A stretch of DNA of 64,000 nucleotides, from the NCBI RefSeq assembly GCF_963576545.1, contig NC_083646.1, positions 16,159,961 to 16,223,960 on the forward strand, read 5' to 3'. This DNA is from Limanda limanda. Lineage: Eukaryota > Chordata > Actinopteri > Pleuronectiformes > Pleuronectidae. How positions within the stretch are numbered: position 1 is the first letter of the stretch; each line of letters opens with the position of its first letter. A program made the position numbers and the translations under genes. Shown here one piece after another: positions 1 to 30,025 of this stretch. The notes beneath the pieces are model-generated. The model saw only the letters and a program-made list of their open reading frames with translations, did not search any database and was not told the DNA's origin.

Positions 1-3000
1 AGGTGGAGGAAGAGAAAAAGTTTTGCAAAGGCGAGGGGGGGCGTGTTATGGGCTCCTTTTTTTTGGAGAAGTGGGCCAGCGGTCCCTGCGGTGAGCGGTG
101 CTTTTCTGGGGCAGGCTCGGTGATGACGCTCACCCGGCCCGGATTGGGAACACACACCCTCGTCCGTCCATTCCCTGAGAGTGGTTGCGGAAACTGTGCG
201 GCTCGGATACAAACTGCAGAAAGCAAACTAACAGTTCTCGTCTGACCTTTTCCCCCTTTTCCATCTACAAATCTCCCAGTGGTGCCTCTCTGGAGCAGGC
301 CTGTAAGTATGGTTCAGCTCCAGCCACTCGCTCAGGTAGTAAATCACCATTTGTCTTAGTAGGAACGTTAATTGTCAGTTTCAGACAGAGCTCTCGAGTG
401 TTGGGTTGATGATTTTTTTTCATCCATTTCCCTTGGTGGCTTTCTGTGCCCAAAACCCAGGCGCTAGCTGGAGCGAGGAGCAAACTGCTATTTAAAGATG
501 GCATAACCCAGCCAGCTGCTGCCGTTTCCACTGCCGGTGTAATTGAATCAGCGCTAGTTGTGCTGCGCCAGTGCAGAGGGTGTGTTTGCGCGCCCCACAG
601 AAGATTATACAGTCGGGACTTGTCGGCGGGCTGGAACGGCCACTCTCTCACGTACCTGATTGGTGGCTCCTATTCCTGGTGAGTGCAAGTCTGTTGTGAC
701 AGGAAGCTGGGAAAGGAGGCAACGTACCAGCCGGGATCATCCGTCCTCAAAACTATCACCCAGCAGGAGGATGTGGGTTCTTAATGTGAATTTCTAACAA
801 TGTGGTGGGTGCTGATTGTAGAATTGTGACGAGACAATACTATGTGTAGTGACGGCTGACGCTGAGGTTACTTATTGCTCTGTCTCTACGTTGAAGCTTT
901 AACCTGGTGTTTTTGTTATTGATGGCTTGTGTTCGTCCAGGACAGTGACGGTGACAGAGGTCCTGCACACTTTGGACAGAATCATCACTTCCATATTGAT
1001 CGGCTCCGCTCTGCCGGGAGAGGGTTAACAACTCAAAAAGGGAACTAGGCCATCAACGTCCCTTTTTCACGGGCACATTCTGAGACTGGCTGCGAGCCTG
1101 ACACTAACGGCAAGTGAAACAGAGCAATATTTGATTGTGGAATGCATCTTCCTCAGCCGGCTCTTCTTTTTCTTTCTCTCCGTCCCCTCCCCTTCGGACC
1201 ATGTATGTTGTAGTTGACATGCAGCGAGGCAAGCAAGTGTTGTGCATACGTAACGTGTGATGCTGCGGCTGAAACGCTGGGAAAATACTCTGTGTGTCTG
1301 CCTCAGAAATCCGCTGGTATATACCTTTCAGCCACCGAAGATATTTTCTCCTCCCGCTCGGCTCGATCATTTTTGAGTCATGCAGCCAAGGCTGTGGCGG
1401 GAGTGTAAAAAAATTCATCTCCGACCATGGATACATCTGACTCCTCTCAGCGGTGCCAGGGTTTTCCTCCAGTCGGTTTATTGGAGCACAAAAAACGACA
1501 ACGCTTTAAAGGCCTCTTCTATGTGGCCGTAGGCAGCTTTGTTGGCCCAAGTGTTGTTGTTAACGCTTCTTCTTTTGATAGGGAAGTTCACCTTTGACCC
1601 TGCCAGTAAATCGTCCTGCAAGAGGAACACAGAAGAATACAGAAACGCTGAAAAGGATTGTACGGGTAGGAAATTGAGTTTTACAAGCCTGACTTGTGTG
1701 TGACAATGCCGTGCAGACGCGCATGTGCCTCACAGACAGAGCTTCGATTCATGGCGGGATATTGATCACTGATTACATCACTAGTTTAGTGATGGGGCCT
1801 CCCTTGGCTTCATCCTTGGAAACCATCACAGAGTCTAAGAGGGGCTTCTGCTCTTATCTCTGCGTTCATTGGAAACAACATTAGCCCGCGAGACGCTGCA
1901 GTTACTTCCATCTGTAATTGACTCAAATGTCAGATGTAAAGAGAGAGAGAGAGGAACCGGAGGAATTCAGTGGGGTTGTTAATGGTTGGGGTTTGGGTCA
2001 CTTATTTATTTTTTACTGGTGCATAAAACAGCATTTGCGTTTTCTCACAAATCTCTGCTTGTTTTTTTTCAACTGCCCCAAAAGATCTGGTTTTCATTGT
2101 GTGGCAGCTATTTTATTGTACACAATGGATCATTCGCTGCCAACTGTAGAATTTAGAGCTTGCAACTAGTAATTATTTTAATAACATTTTCTCTCATTTG
2201 ATTTATTTTCATTATGGCATTCATATTTTCTGTATATGAGTAGTCAGTAAGAGTAGAGTCAAATTCATACAATTCCCTCGAGCCCAAGTTCCAAGAACCT
2301 TTTACAGTGAGTAAAAACATAGACTGTAAAAAGATGGACATGTATGTAACATAATCTTGATCGCCCTCCTGGTGGCTGGTATAGGTATAGCACAGATCAG
2401 TAGTATAGGTCCTAAACCCAGAGTCCTCCATCTTAGCCTTTAAGTAAAGTATGGCTGACAGGTTTTAATTAGTAATTAGGTGCTGTAAAAATAGGGTGTC
2501 ATTATTGACAGCTGAGACTGATTCTTGATTGGTTGTGAGTTTATAGGCGGGACCTTGATACCGCGGCTCCACTGATGCCAGACTCCACAGAAATAAAGCA
2601 GATCTGTACATTTACTCATTCGATTGATGCTTTTATTTTAAGAAGGACAAGAATAGAAAAAAAGTTATAACTTTTGAATTGAACTGAATGAATTACTTCA
2701 GTTATTGATCGGTGAACAACATTGTTTCCAATTTATGGATTAATAGACTATAAAGCTAGTATAAGCTAGAGCTGGAATTAATGATTATTTTCATTGTTGA
2801 ATAATCTGTCAATCCTCTTTATTGATTATCTTTAAGATGTAAGTGGACGTCTTTACATGTCCAGTTTTTTATTCTTATCACCAGTCACAAAACAAGCACA
2901 CAGACATTTAGTTTTAAATCATGAATGGAAAATAAATGCCTAATTTCTTCACGTATGAGGAGAGGAAAACATGAAAATATTTGGTAATTTTTAAGTAGTC

Positions 3001-5508
3001 GTTAAAGTAACGAAAAAACAGTAATAATAGGTGTGGAATAATTTTCAGTCGACTGACTAATAAATGTGTTTGTGAAGTTTCAGCACTAAATTAAGTGTCT
3101 CATTCGCTGCTTTGAGTTTTCTTTCCATCCGACCTCATTAAAATGCATACCCCCCCCCCTTTTTTTCTCTTTATAAATGAGCAGAGCAGATATTGATATT
3201 TCCATCCTTTAAAATGAAGTAGGTCCAACATGTGCAGCATGAAGTAAAGTCTGCTAAGTTGCTCCGTTTCTTTTATGAGAAGCTTTTTTGTGTTCCAGTC
3301 GGAGACGGGCACTGGAGGTTCTGCTCATAACAGCGTCTGTCTGTTGGTGCCAAACTCGCTCTCGTCTCTGAACTGAGTCAAATCGCAGCTGACTCTGTTT
3401 CCTCCTGCTCGGCTGCTCTCTGCCCCGGGGCCTTCTGTCTGCCCTGTCTTTCTGACACGGCCATACAAACACAGGAAAATCATCTGCCTGCGTTTTAACC
3501 TGCAGTCAGGCTGGCATGTGTTTGTGGGAAGCATGCAACCAATCTCCTGCAACATAGCCTATAGTTGTATCTTTAATCCCAAGAGAATCAAATAATCCTG
3601 ATTCAACAGATATGGTGCATTTGTATGGTGCTTCTCCACATCTACAACTTCAGCCACAAGTCACATTAATCCATTCACACAACGCTTCTCTATGCGTCTG
3701 AATTCTATTTGTGGTTCAGCATCTTGCAAGAGAAGACTTGACAGAATAGAGGAGACAGGTATCGAACCACTGGTTAGTGGAAACCCTCTTTACCTCCAGT
3801 TGTTAGAAATAATTGTCAGTTGTGGTGGCACATTCTGCATGGTTAAGAGTTACAGTTGTCCGCAGTTGGTTCTAAGCTTCAGGTCAATATCACGTTAGCC
3901 GGTTTCCAATGAATTCTTTTATTATTTCTCAAAGTTTCTCTGGAATTTGCCTCACCAGAATAGTCAATAACTAAAGTAATGAACAAATGATCCACTTCAG
4001 GTTTTTAAAAGGTTTAGCGTGTGGTTATGAAGTGATGCAGTTAATTATGTTGCTGAAGTTTCTCGAGTAGAGTGCTTAGACGTTTCAAGTAGTTTCAACA
4101 TTGTCTGAGTGCTGATTTTAACTTGAGCACCAGTATGATGTCCTTTATTGTCCTTCATGAGATAAAATACTGTTACACCAGACCGGCTCAAGTTAGTGGC
4201 ACTATAAAAAGGTAGCAAGGTTTGATGTTGTCCCTCTGGCTGTGGGACCCATACACAGCACTGCAGGTAGAGTTTGAGCTGGAGTCTGACCGGCCTCTCA
4301 GCACAGTCGTAACACATCGGCTCTGCTACATGACAGAAAGAGAGGCTGGAGGGATTTGTTAGCGTCTTAAACTGAAGCTTGATGTCATCATTATGCTGCA
4401 GGCTTTTACAGCCCATTTACACCTTGTAGTTTGCTCTCTTCACATTCGATCTTCGTGCACATCACACTTGATGTCCGGTTTTAATGGGGTCTTCGTCTTC
4501 AAGCCAAGACTTTATCATTGAGATATGTTTTTTTTAATTATTCTGGCAGGGATGCATCCAAGTTTCTGGGAATCCATGGTTGCCCATTAATCTTTAATCT
4601 TCTTCTTGGCAATTCTCTTGGTTTATGACTAACTATGATCTCATCTTTTTTTGTTTGTTTTTCTTCACCAGAGGGGTCACGATGGATGGAGCTGCCGTCA
4701 TCATCAGGAGACCTGAATGAGTACTGCTATACCGCTACCACCCCCGCCCCATCCATGACTTTCTACTGTGTATGTATGCACCTTACTATATATATATTAA
4801 ATATTATAAAGGTTTCTGTGACAGCCAGTGTAACAGGTTTAATATAAGGTTCAGGCACATGCTTAAGTCACTCAGGAGCAAAACTCTGACTTTAAACTTA
4901 AATAATATTGTGACATTTATCGCAATAATTATCAATATCGATTGATATGAACATTTTTATCTTGATTTTATTTTTGATCACATACTCCAGCCCTGTGTCC
5001 CAAACCCAGACTCTAAAATTATCTTTACTTGACTTGGTAGATGAAAGAAAAAGCTCAGATTTTTGTCATGGGCAAAAGTTAAAAAGTAATAAAAAAAAAC
5101 ATGAGCATCACTTGCAATCATTCTATCATAACCACGGTCAAAAGAGCAGTGAATCTAGTATAACAAGAATTTGTGATTTCTTCAGCTAAATAATGTGAGT
5201 ACCTGTGGTTTGACTTTTAATTTGACTTGACAGTGGCCGACAATTTCTGGGTTTATCTTTGGATGCTTCACATGCATTTGTACAAGGCAAAGATTAATTA
5301 GGGCTTTCAAGGAATTTTAATGAAAACATTGAACAGTAAATATCTCATGAGTTTGGGACCACATGTTTTTTTCTGTTTGAAGCATCACTTGCAAAGGAGA
5401 GTCTGAATTAAAACTAACTTACCACTGCGACTCCACTGCTTTAACAGAATTCGTCTCCACTCTCACTCTGAACTGGTGCTGATTTCTCAAACTGTTTTTC
5501 TTTTTCAG
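1..5508 (+). other. Upstream region and probable 5' noncoding exons of phactr4
   Basis: The first 700 bases are GC-richer than what follows. They carry two good donor sites, GTAAGT at 303 and GTGAGT at 679, so they may hold alternative noncoding first exons that splice to the acceptor at 5509. From about 2 kb on the sequence is AT-rich intron-like DNA. It contains a dispersed repeat copy (2310-2590), a degenerate teleost hAT-type MITE (about 2765-3065, with GATTATTTTCATTGTTGAATA near the left end and GTCGACTGACTAA at the right) and a further decayed repeat with ATATCG motifs (about 4900-5000). No coding exon is recognisable. Confidence 0.4.
2310..2590. repeat. Dispersed teleost repeat (GACTGTA-AAGATGGAC family), copy 1
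   Basis: It contains AGACTGTAAAAAGATGGAC, then GCCCTCCTGGTGGCTGG and GATTGGTTGTGAGTTTATAG followed by GCGGGAC. Three other copies lie in this window (50690-50870, 52955-53060, 57389-57600). The class is not clear to me; it is a common noncoding family in percomorph genomes. Confidence 0.55.
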
Positions 5509-5553
5509 GAACCGTCGACTCGTGTGCCTCAAACTCTGTAATGGAAAATCGTG
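5509..5553 (+). CDS. phactr4: Phactr4 alternative first coding exon (start MENR)
   Basis: A strong acceptor (TTTTTCAG at 5501-5508) opens an exon that ends at a consensus donor (GTGAGTA from 5554). The only ATG is at 5541, so 13 coding bases (MENR plus one base) are contributed. The donor phase is 1, the same as the 8146 exon, so either can splice to the 11425 exon. This version would read MENRDDEAEQ and give an 828-aa protein. The acceptor means at least one noncoding exon lies upstream. Human PHACTR4 also has alternative N-termini, which supports but does not prove this call. Confidence 0.6.
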
Positions 5554-8145
5554 GTGAGTACCAAGTTGCTCGTTGTGGTTTGTTAAGTGCAGTGTTAATG
5601 CTGCGGCCAGAGCTGTAGATCCACTCATCCCACTGTACATTTCACTGTGTTTATGGGCTCGGTCCGGCCTCGCAATGTTTATGAGCCGTTCAGGACTTCA
5701 GCCATACATCTTCCCAACCTCCGAGTCTGAGTGAGAATCAGTTTCCCCCGCTCGCTGGCTTAGCGAGCGTGTATATATATATATATATTTGGCTGTACTT
5801 GTTTTTTATTTAGAGTTATTTATATATTTAAGATTTTATGTAACTGTAAAATCTCAAACCTCAATTGCATTTCTTTGTCTTAAGGACTTGATAACGACAT
5901 CATTAATAAAACCTTTTTTTTATTGCTTTTAATATATTGACCATCTGTATCGGAAATTTCTCACTCCCTATTATTGGCATCGGCAAAAATAATCCATGTG
6001 GGTCAGCCTCTAGTTTCTGGTTAAAACCACCTGCAGCTCTTCGGTGAGAAAGTTTCCTTTTGTAAAATTGATCTGCCAAAATACTAGGTAAATATGCCAA
6101 AATGTGTTTTTTTATGTTAAGCCATCATTGTGGTTGTTACTATCACTCATAATGCTTCGAGTGGCTTCTTCACAATAAAAGGCTTACACAATGCTAAACA
6201 CGACAGAGCTGTGGAAAACATCTTGTATGTTGTGTTGGAATTGCACCAGCAGAATGTGGCAAGTGTGTAAATATACCACTTATTTGCTTTACTATCAAGA
6301 AACAGTTGACCATCATACTTTTGAATCCATTATATTTATATTTATTGTATTTACTAAAATGTCCTTGAACAGCATACTTAAGAAATAGCTGATTGTTCTC
6401 CCTCCTGTCTGACTCACTTCATCTTTTGATGGCTTATCACAATCAAAGAAAAGGCCCGTATACATATTAAAACTCTAAGCATATACAGAAATATGTATCA
6501 TCCTGTATTTAAAAACATGAGTGAGACTGAGCAGTGCCGCGTACGTGCACATACGTTCGTGAGCACCTGGCTCAGCTTGTCTGCCTGCTGAAGTGGCCTG
6601 GCCCAGTCTCTTATCCAGGTCAGGCCAACAGGTTCTGGACTCATGTGGATTGGCTCAGCTCTCTTTGGAAGGCGGCCCGATCTGAAGGCTGTATGTGGGG
6701 CACGAGGAAGAGGAAAAGGAACGCTGCCGAACCCACAAGCACACACAAACTCTCGTTTTTTTATAAACAGCTTGAGATGCGGCCAAACGCTCGGAAAACT
6801 CCGATCTATCCAGGCGTAATGACACAGCTTGATTCTGTGGATTCCTCCGAGGCAGAGTCGGACAAGGATTTCTGAAGACACTCGAGACCTCAAAAGAAAT
6901 GGAAGCACTAATTCAGGGGGTCCAGGACACACACTGCTGGTCTCTAGTTTAGAGAAAGTGGTCTCGCTTTTTGTTTCTTGCTTTCCCGTTTCCAAAAGGG
7001 GAAGCTTTCCTTGGCAAACCTGTTTCAAAGTCGTGCTAATGATACCAAAGACTGCTCATATTGTGATAGGTGACTTGGAGATGGAGATGTGCATGTAATG
7101 GTGTCTGAAGGCAGGAAGGGAGGCGAGCAGTATGATGAACACTGAACAACACTAGTGGTACAGACATTAACATGGATACAGGATATTGAAACACCAGATT
7201 GACTTGTGATCCTTCTTTTCACCTTGAACAAGTTGTCAACGTAGCAGCTGCAGTGCTGCGGTTGATCCATGTGTGTTTTTCACGCCCACATGTAGCGATG
7301 GGGAAGCATCCCAGCCACACTCGACCTTTACGCTGCTCCGCTAAAAGGTCGCGTCCCTGATCCCGTGCAGTATTTCTCCTTATCGAGGCCGTTGATTGAA
7401 ATCCCTCCAGTTTTTTTTTCTCTCCTCCATCCTTCCCAACCTTTACTTATTCAAGAGGGGATTCTTCAGATGCCATCTTTATCTCTATCATCTGTTCTCC
7501 TTGTCAGCTCTATGAAGAGAAGAAATACTGTTAACAGTGTGTTAGACACATACAAGTTTTCGGGCCTAACAATGTGGTCTCAGCTCGGGTTTTTAGTCGG
7601 CTTTTTTTATGAGGTGGTTTTGTCCTTCTATTGTTTTTCTGGTTTGGCCTGAATCCTTGTTGTGATCATTCAAGCCCTTGTTCTCCTGAGACCCAATGCC
7701 CCATCATAGCCCGATCACATCGTACATTATTGGATGTGCACATTGCACCGCATGCTGCGGTACACGCACGAAATTGAAAACATACTGTAACTCGTCTTTC
7801 TCCCAGGAATGGTAGGCATCCCTCTCTCGGTGAACGCTGACCTGTGCTGCGAGCCAAGGAGGGAGGGTCAGGGAGAGAGAGGGGGGAGTCCAGCTCCTAG
7901 AGAGGGAGGGAAGGTCTTAAGGAGATTGCGAGAGGGAGGGACCCAGGAAGGTCTGAAGTGAAAATCGTAGAAGAAGGGCAGACGAGAGGAGCGGAAAGGG
8001 GAAAACAAGAGATAGACGGACAGGGGACAGTGTTGAAGGAGGAGGAGAAGGAGGAGGAGGAGGGCAGGTGTCGCTGCTGCTCCGCCCGGTGGAGTGTGCA
8101 CATATTTGGGTGCAGGACAGGTCGAGGCCCCACAGGGGCTGGATC

Positions 8146-25104
<16,959 letters not shown>

Positions 25105-26655
25105 CGTCTCCCCCCCCTCTCTTTGTGGATGATGAAGCACTTACGAGCTCAGTGGCAGGAGGCTGCTCCCTACGGAGACTGACGGCCCTTTACGTTTCCT
25201 GAATGTACTGTACAGATAATCAGGGAAAGCCTGGAACTGACTCTGAACAAGAATGCTTGGCGCTTGCCCTCCATCGCCCTCTCACTACATTGCTTTTTCA
25301 CTAAACCGAGGTGGTGGAGGGCGCCGGGCCAGATGCAGTATTTCTCCCAGACGACAGGGGGAGCCACGTGCCAATGAGGCGGCGAAGTGGAGGCGGACCC
25401 ACAGGGCTTCTCTCACTCTGCTGCTCTGTGGTAGCCCTCAGGGACTCGGAGCTAGTTACAACCTTTAACGCGGCCTCATTCTGTGTTGCCTTTTTTTCTC
25501 CTTTACCGCATATGGAAAAGCTAATTCATCTTGTTAATGTAATAACATACAATGATAACAGTAATAATAAATGATGACGACTTATGACTCTCCACACAGT
25601 AATAATAGACAATAGAGACGAATGGCGGCAGCGTGCGCAGGCTGGAGGATGAAGACTGGGAGATTCTGTTGTAGGACTGGACATCTCTGGGATATTGTAT
25701 GTGTTTTATATTAACTGTGTACAGACTGCTATTGTGATACCTTAGAATGAAACCTGGAGAGATCTAATTACAAGAATAATCTGTAATGCACAAGATATTT
25801 TATATTGTTATTTGGATCACATGAGTAGTGACAGCTTTTACTTGAGCCTTTTTTTAATTTGGCTTGCCTGTATTTATGGTTGTGATGTGAGGTGGCCATT
25901 TAAGCGGCAGTCTAGTTTTAGAAAAAAGTTGCGGATCGGGAGCCTGTTCTGTTTTTTGTTCGTGCCAATCTACCCAATGCCCAAAGGACTATAGGATGCT
26001 GGTTTTCATATCACTTGATTTCTGCTATCCACTGCATGAGCCAACGCCGAATCCAGCGCCACTGGATCTGGATGATATCTCTTCATTTATACGTTTTTTA
26101 ATGAGTTTTTGTACTTCCCCTTTAAAGATCAACAACCATGCAATGCATTCTGTAGCCATTCTGAATAAGGTCATGCTAGTAGTGTCTATACTAAGAGTTT
26201 AAATGTAAGTTGCTGTGAGTGTAGATCAGGGATTTATCAAAAAATCTGAAAATGTATAAACGGTCAACAGGGAGTCACTTTGGCAGGAGCCTTCTGGAAA
26301 CGCAGAAGTGTTTTTATCTGGTATTGCCGTCTGGCCAGTAGCTTACAGGGTTCTCTATGCTGTGTACAGGTTGATATACCGTAGGTTTAACTGATGCTTG
26401 TGTATATCTTGTCTTCCTTTTAATTTGAAAAGAAATTTTAAATATAAAAGTTATTATAGGTTGCTATTTTTTTAAGCACAGAATATGAGTTAATGATTAA
26501 ATGCAACAAGAATGGGAATATGAAAGTGTACCTTCTTCTGTAAAACTAAGGTCATTTTTAATTGAATGTGGAATTGTATGGACAGACAGGTTTTTTTTCT
26601 TTTTAATTGTAAATAGCTGCCTATGGATCTAATTAAAACTCTTGCAATTCCTTGA
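25105..26655 (+). other. phactr4: Phactr4 3' UTR with two polyadenylation signals
   Basis: No open frame of note. AATAAA at 25566-25571 and ATTAAA at 26632-26637 could give a short (about 0.5 kb) and a long (about 1.55 kb) 3' UTR. The distal signal is 15-20 bases before a plausible cleavage site and is followed by a GT-containing stretch. Confidence 0.6.
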
Positions 26656-26659
26656 ACTG

Positions 26660-27329
26660 CCTGTGCACTGATTCTGCCCTCAAATCAAATGATCTGTCTT
26701 ACCTGTTGATCTTTGGGTGGGATTTTAAACTGTAACTTCACAAGCGAGGAGTCACTCAATCAAAATAATAACAAAAGACCTAGTTTGATGATGCCATGAA
26801 GCAGCGTGGGATCATGGGAGTTGTTGTGTTTACCACCATTGCCATTTTCAGACATGAACCCCGGAAACTCCTGAAATTGGGTCAGCTCATGTACGTTCTA
26901 TGTGTATTGAAAAATGTTAGGAAAATGTCCTAACAAAAGGAACTAGATCTAAATCAAACGCACTCAAAAATATCAGTCCTTTTAACATGACTGACTTTTG
27001 GAATCGTGATCAATAAATTATTCTCTGAGAAATCAATGACAATTTCTTACTGATGAAATATGGACCACCGTTATTTTCAGGTAACTCAAGTTTTCCCTTC
27101 ATGGAGATAATGTAAAACATATGAGGCTGCAGTGACACCTGGTGGCAGAAAACTGTTAGGTCGATTATCATGAGGAGCCAAACCTGGATGTATGGCTTTA
27201 GATGCAATATTCATAATGAAGGTGCCTATCAGAAACTTATTTTGTAAAGCTGATAAGGCACGATGGAAGGGTCATAAAGTAGCAGTAGTAAAATGAATAT
27301 GTGTCTACATACTTCTTCCACTCTGCTTT
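26660..27329. other. Short phactr4-rcc1 intergenic stretch
   Basis: No gene or open frame of note. At about 27120-27150 CAGTGACACCTGGTGGCAG resembles a fragment of a common fish repeat. The phactr4 transcript ends just before it and the minisatellite begins at its right edge. Confidence 0.4.
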
Positions 27330-28415
27330 ATAGTACTATAACCTCAGTAAATACTCTGAGTCACAGAACCTTTACTTCAGTAGTTGATATAAGTAATTAT
27401 TCTACACAGGCCACAGTACTTTTACTTCAGTAAATGATAAAAGTAAATCCTCCTCACAGGTTCACAGTACTTTTACTCTAGTAAATGATAATAGTAATTC
27501 CTCTTCACAGGTTCACAATACTTTTACTTCAGTAAATGATAAAGTAATTCCTCCTCACAGGTTCACAATACTTTTACTTTAGTAAATGATAATAATAGTT
27601 CCTCTTCACAGGTTCACAGTACTTTACTTCATTAAATGATAATAATAGTTCCTCCTCACAGGTTCACAGTACTTTTACTTCAGTAAATAATAGTTATTCC
27701 TCCTCGCAGGTTCACAATACTTTTACTTTAGTAAATGATAATAGTAATCCCGCCTAACAGGTTCACAGTACTTTTACTTTAGTAAATGATAATAGTAATT
27801 CCTCTTCACAGGTTCACAGTACTTTTACTTCAGTAAATGATAATAGTTATTCCTCCTCACAGGTTCACAATACTTTTACTTTAGTAAATGATAAAAGTAA
27901 TCCCGCCTAACAGGTTCACAGTACTTTTACTTTAGTAAATGATAATAGTAATTCCGCCTACCAGGTTCACAGTACTTTTTACTTCAGTAAATGATAATAG
28001 TAATTCCTCCTCACAGGGTCACAGTACTTTTACTTCAGTAAATGATAATAGTAATTCCTCCACACAGGTTTACAGTACTTTTTACTTCAGTAAATGATAA
28101 TAGTAATTCTGCCTAACAGGTTCGCAGTACTTTTACTTCAGTAAATGATAATAGTAATTCCTCCTCACAGGTTCACAGTACTTTTACTTCAGTAAATGAT
28201 GATAGTAATTCCTCCTCGCAGGTTCACAGTACTTTTTACTTCAGTAAATGATAATAGTTCCTCCTCACAGGTTCACAGTACTTTAACTTCAGTTAATGAT
28301 GATAGTAATTCCTCCACACAGGTTCACAGTACTTTTACTCCAGTTAATGATAATAATAGTTCCTCCTCACAGGTTCACAGTTCTTTTACTTCAGTAAATG
28401 ATAATAGTATACTTC
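27330..28415. repeat. 51-bp minisatellite, about 20 copies
   Basis: The unit reads roughly GGTTCACAGTACTTTTACTT then CAGTAAATGATAATAGTAAT and TCCTCCTCACA. About 20 units run head to tail with small indels; at least two variants alternate (TCCTCCTCACAGG and CCGCCTAACAGG). Because 51 is divisible by three, part of the array (28196 on) stays open and mimics a repeat protein. The array ends within about 100 bases of the likely rcc1 first exon. Confidence 0.95.
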
Positions 28416-29936
28416 AGTACTTTCACTTGCGGTCTGGGTGCTCCTGTCTCTTTAAGGTTGGGCAGCCTGGCGCGTCACGCCTGTGGAGCGTGCTGAAGAC
28501 CGGGAACACAGCTCGTTGACTTCCACTAAACTACAGACTTCCACTTTCCTCAGGTTCGTACGTCATCTGCCCACAAACATCTGGCAAATACTCAATCAGT
28601 GATAAGTGCTTCTTCATCGATGTGTTTGCGGTGCATTCAGCTCACTGTGTCACCGCGGCTCATTCATTTAGTGTCATGTTAGCCGTTAGCTCGTTAGCTA
28701 GCTCACATCCCGTGTGTGGACCGGTGGTTCATGGACGCGAGGCTGCTAACAGGGACCGGGAGCCAGTGAACTCTGGATTCTGTTGATTCTGTGTCGGCAG
28801 CCACATGTGCCACGTTCACCTGTGATGAAGAACTGCACTGAGGAGCAGCAGCCTGATGCTAACGCTCGGGGACATGGGGCATGTTAGCAAGGACACATGG
28901 GGACAGGCGGCGGTGGAGCCCGCTGCTGGTTCTACACTGTGCGTTCAGGCTAAATGTCAAAGCAGCCACAGCTAAACACGTCCTGCCCAACATGGCGGTT
29001 CCGTCACAGTTTAGATTGTTGCACAGGTGTCAGCTCGAATGGCTGCCAGGCTACCACAGCTGTCTGTAGTGATGGAGCCTCACACGGTGCCAGCCATTCA
29101 AACCAGCCTCTGACAGCTGGTCAGCCTCATCAGCTTCTGCTCGATCAAAATACAGATTCATTCATTCATTCATTCAATCGTGTGTCCAGTTGTTTCCATG
29201 TGAGTGTATGAGAATGTCCACTACTTCACATGGGTCACAGCTGCACTCAAGGCCACACAACATTGTTGTTTAATAAATGTTTCTGCAATAGTTTTTATCT
29301 TTCTGGATAACTTTGATGAAGTAGTCTTGTCCAGTCTTTCTCCCTAACAGTGCAGAGTGTTTGAAAGTCCTCACAAGTTGTTGGTTGCAATGACCTGTTA
29401 CTCTGCAAACTTGAAACTGTAAAATAGAAGTACCTTATTAAAAAACTACCAATCACAACTGCTCATTTTGTGTTACCGATCACAAAACGTAGGGAATGTC
29501 AAGTAAACCTTGTGTGTCTCACGATAGAACCCGGAAAACGCCACGTTTGCTTTGATAAGTCACTAAATCAATCATCAAAATGTTGAATAGTTTGATAAAT
29601 TCTCTCTGGATCAATATTTTCGAGCACTTTGTGCAGACGCTTCAACTTGTCACATCAGAAAAACTGACGTGTTGAGAGCATCTATTGCTTTTTATGAACA
29701 ATGAAGTCACCCATATTATATATATATATATTTATATATCCATCATGTGTCTTTGTTCACTGGCCTTGCAAGAAAAGGTGAGGCCCCCAGTGTTTGTTAA
29801 GACTGAGCCCTTATGATGAAATTGTTTTATTTGAGACGTCAGTCTGGCTTTCAACACCACCAGCTTTCCAGCTCAGTGACTCATACCCATATTGCATTAT
29901 TAAAATCTTACACCAATATTTTCTGATGTTTTTCAG
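28416..29936 (+). promoter_or_regulatory. rcc1: Probable rcc1 promoter, 5' leader and first intron
   Basis: From 28430 the sequence becomes GC-richer, with GGCGCGTCACGCCTGTGGAG. A possible noncoding exon ends near 28554 (TTTCCTCAG then GTTCGT, a weak donor). The first certain rcc1 exon starts at an acceptor ending at 29936, so a noncoding first exon must lie in or before this segment. No TATA box is evident. Short open frames here show no family resemblance. Confidence 0.4.
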
Positions 29937-30025
29937 AAGTGTTGCCGTCATGCCTGCGAAAAGGTCCATCACCAAGAGGAAGTCCGAGGTTGTTGTGGAG
30001 GAGGCAGATGCCAAGAAAGTGAAAG
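29937..30025 (+). CDS. rcc1: Rcc1 first coding exon, basic N-tail
   Basis: Acceptor TTTTTCAG ends at 29936 and the ATG is at 29950. It encodes [20 protein letters not shown], then AKKVK plus one base. The donor is GCAAGT (30026), not GT: an AG|GCAAGT GC-AG intron. No GT donor nearby gives the right frame. The tail is the DNA/nucleosome-contact region and carries a nuclear-localisation-like basic cluster. Confidence 0.92.

Noticed and set aside
6498..7028. 176-codon minus-strand and 113-codon plus-strand open frames upstream of phactr4 exon 8146
   Set aside because: Overlapping frames on both strands in a GC-richer intron patch; no splice joins and no recognisable domain on either strand.
28196..28519. 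107-codon open frame with 17-residue repeats
   Set aside because: It is the 51-bp minisatellite read in one frame; the unit length keeps it open. There is no start context, splice structure or family resemblance.
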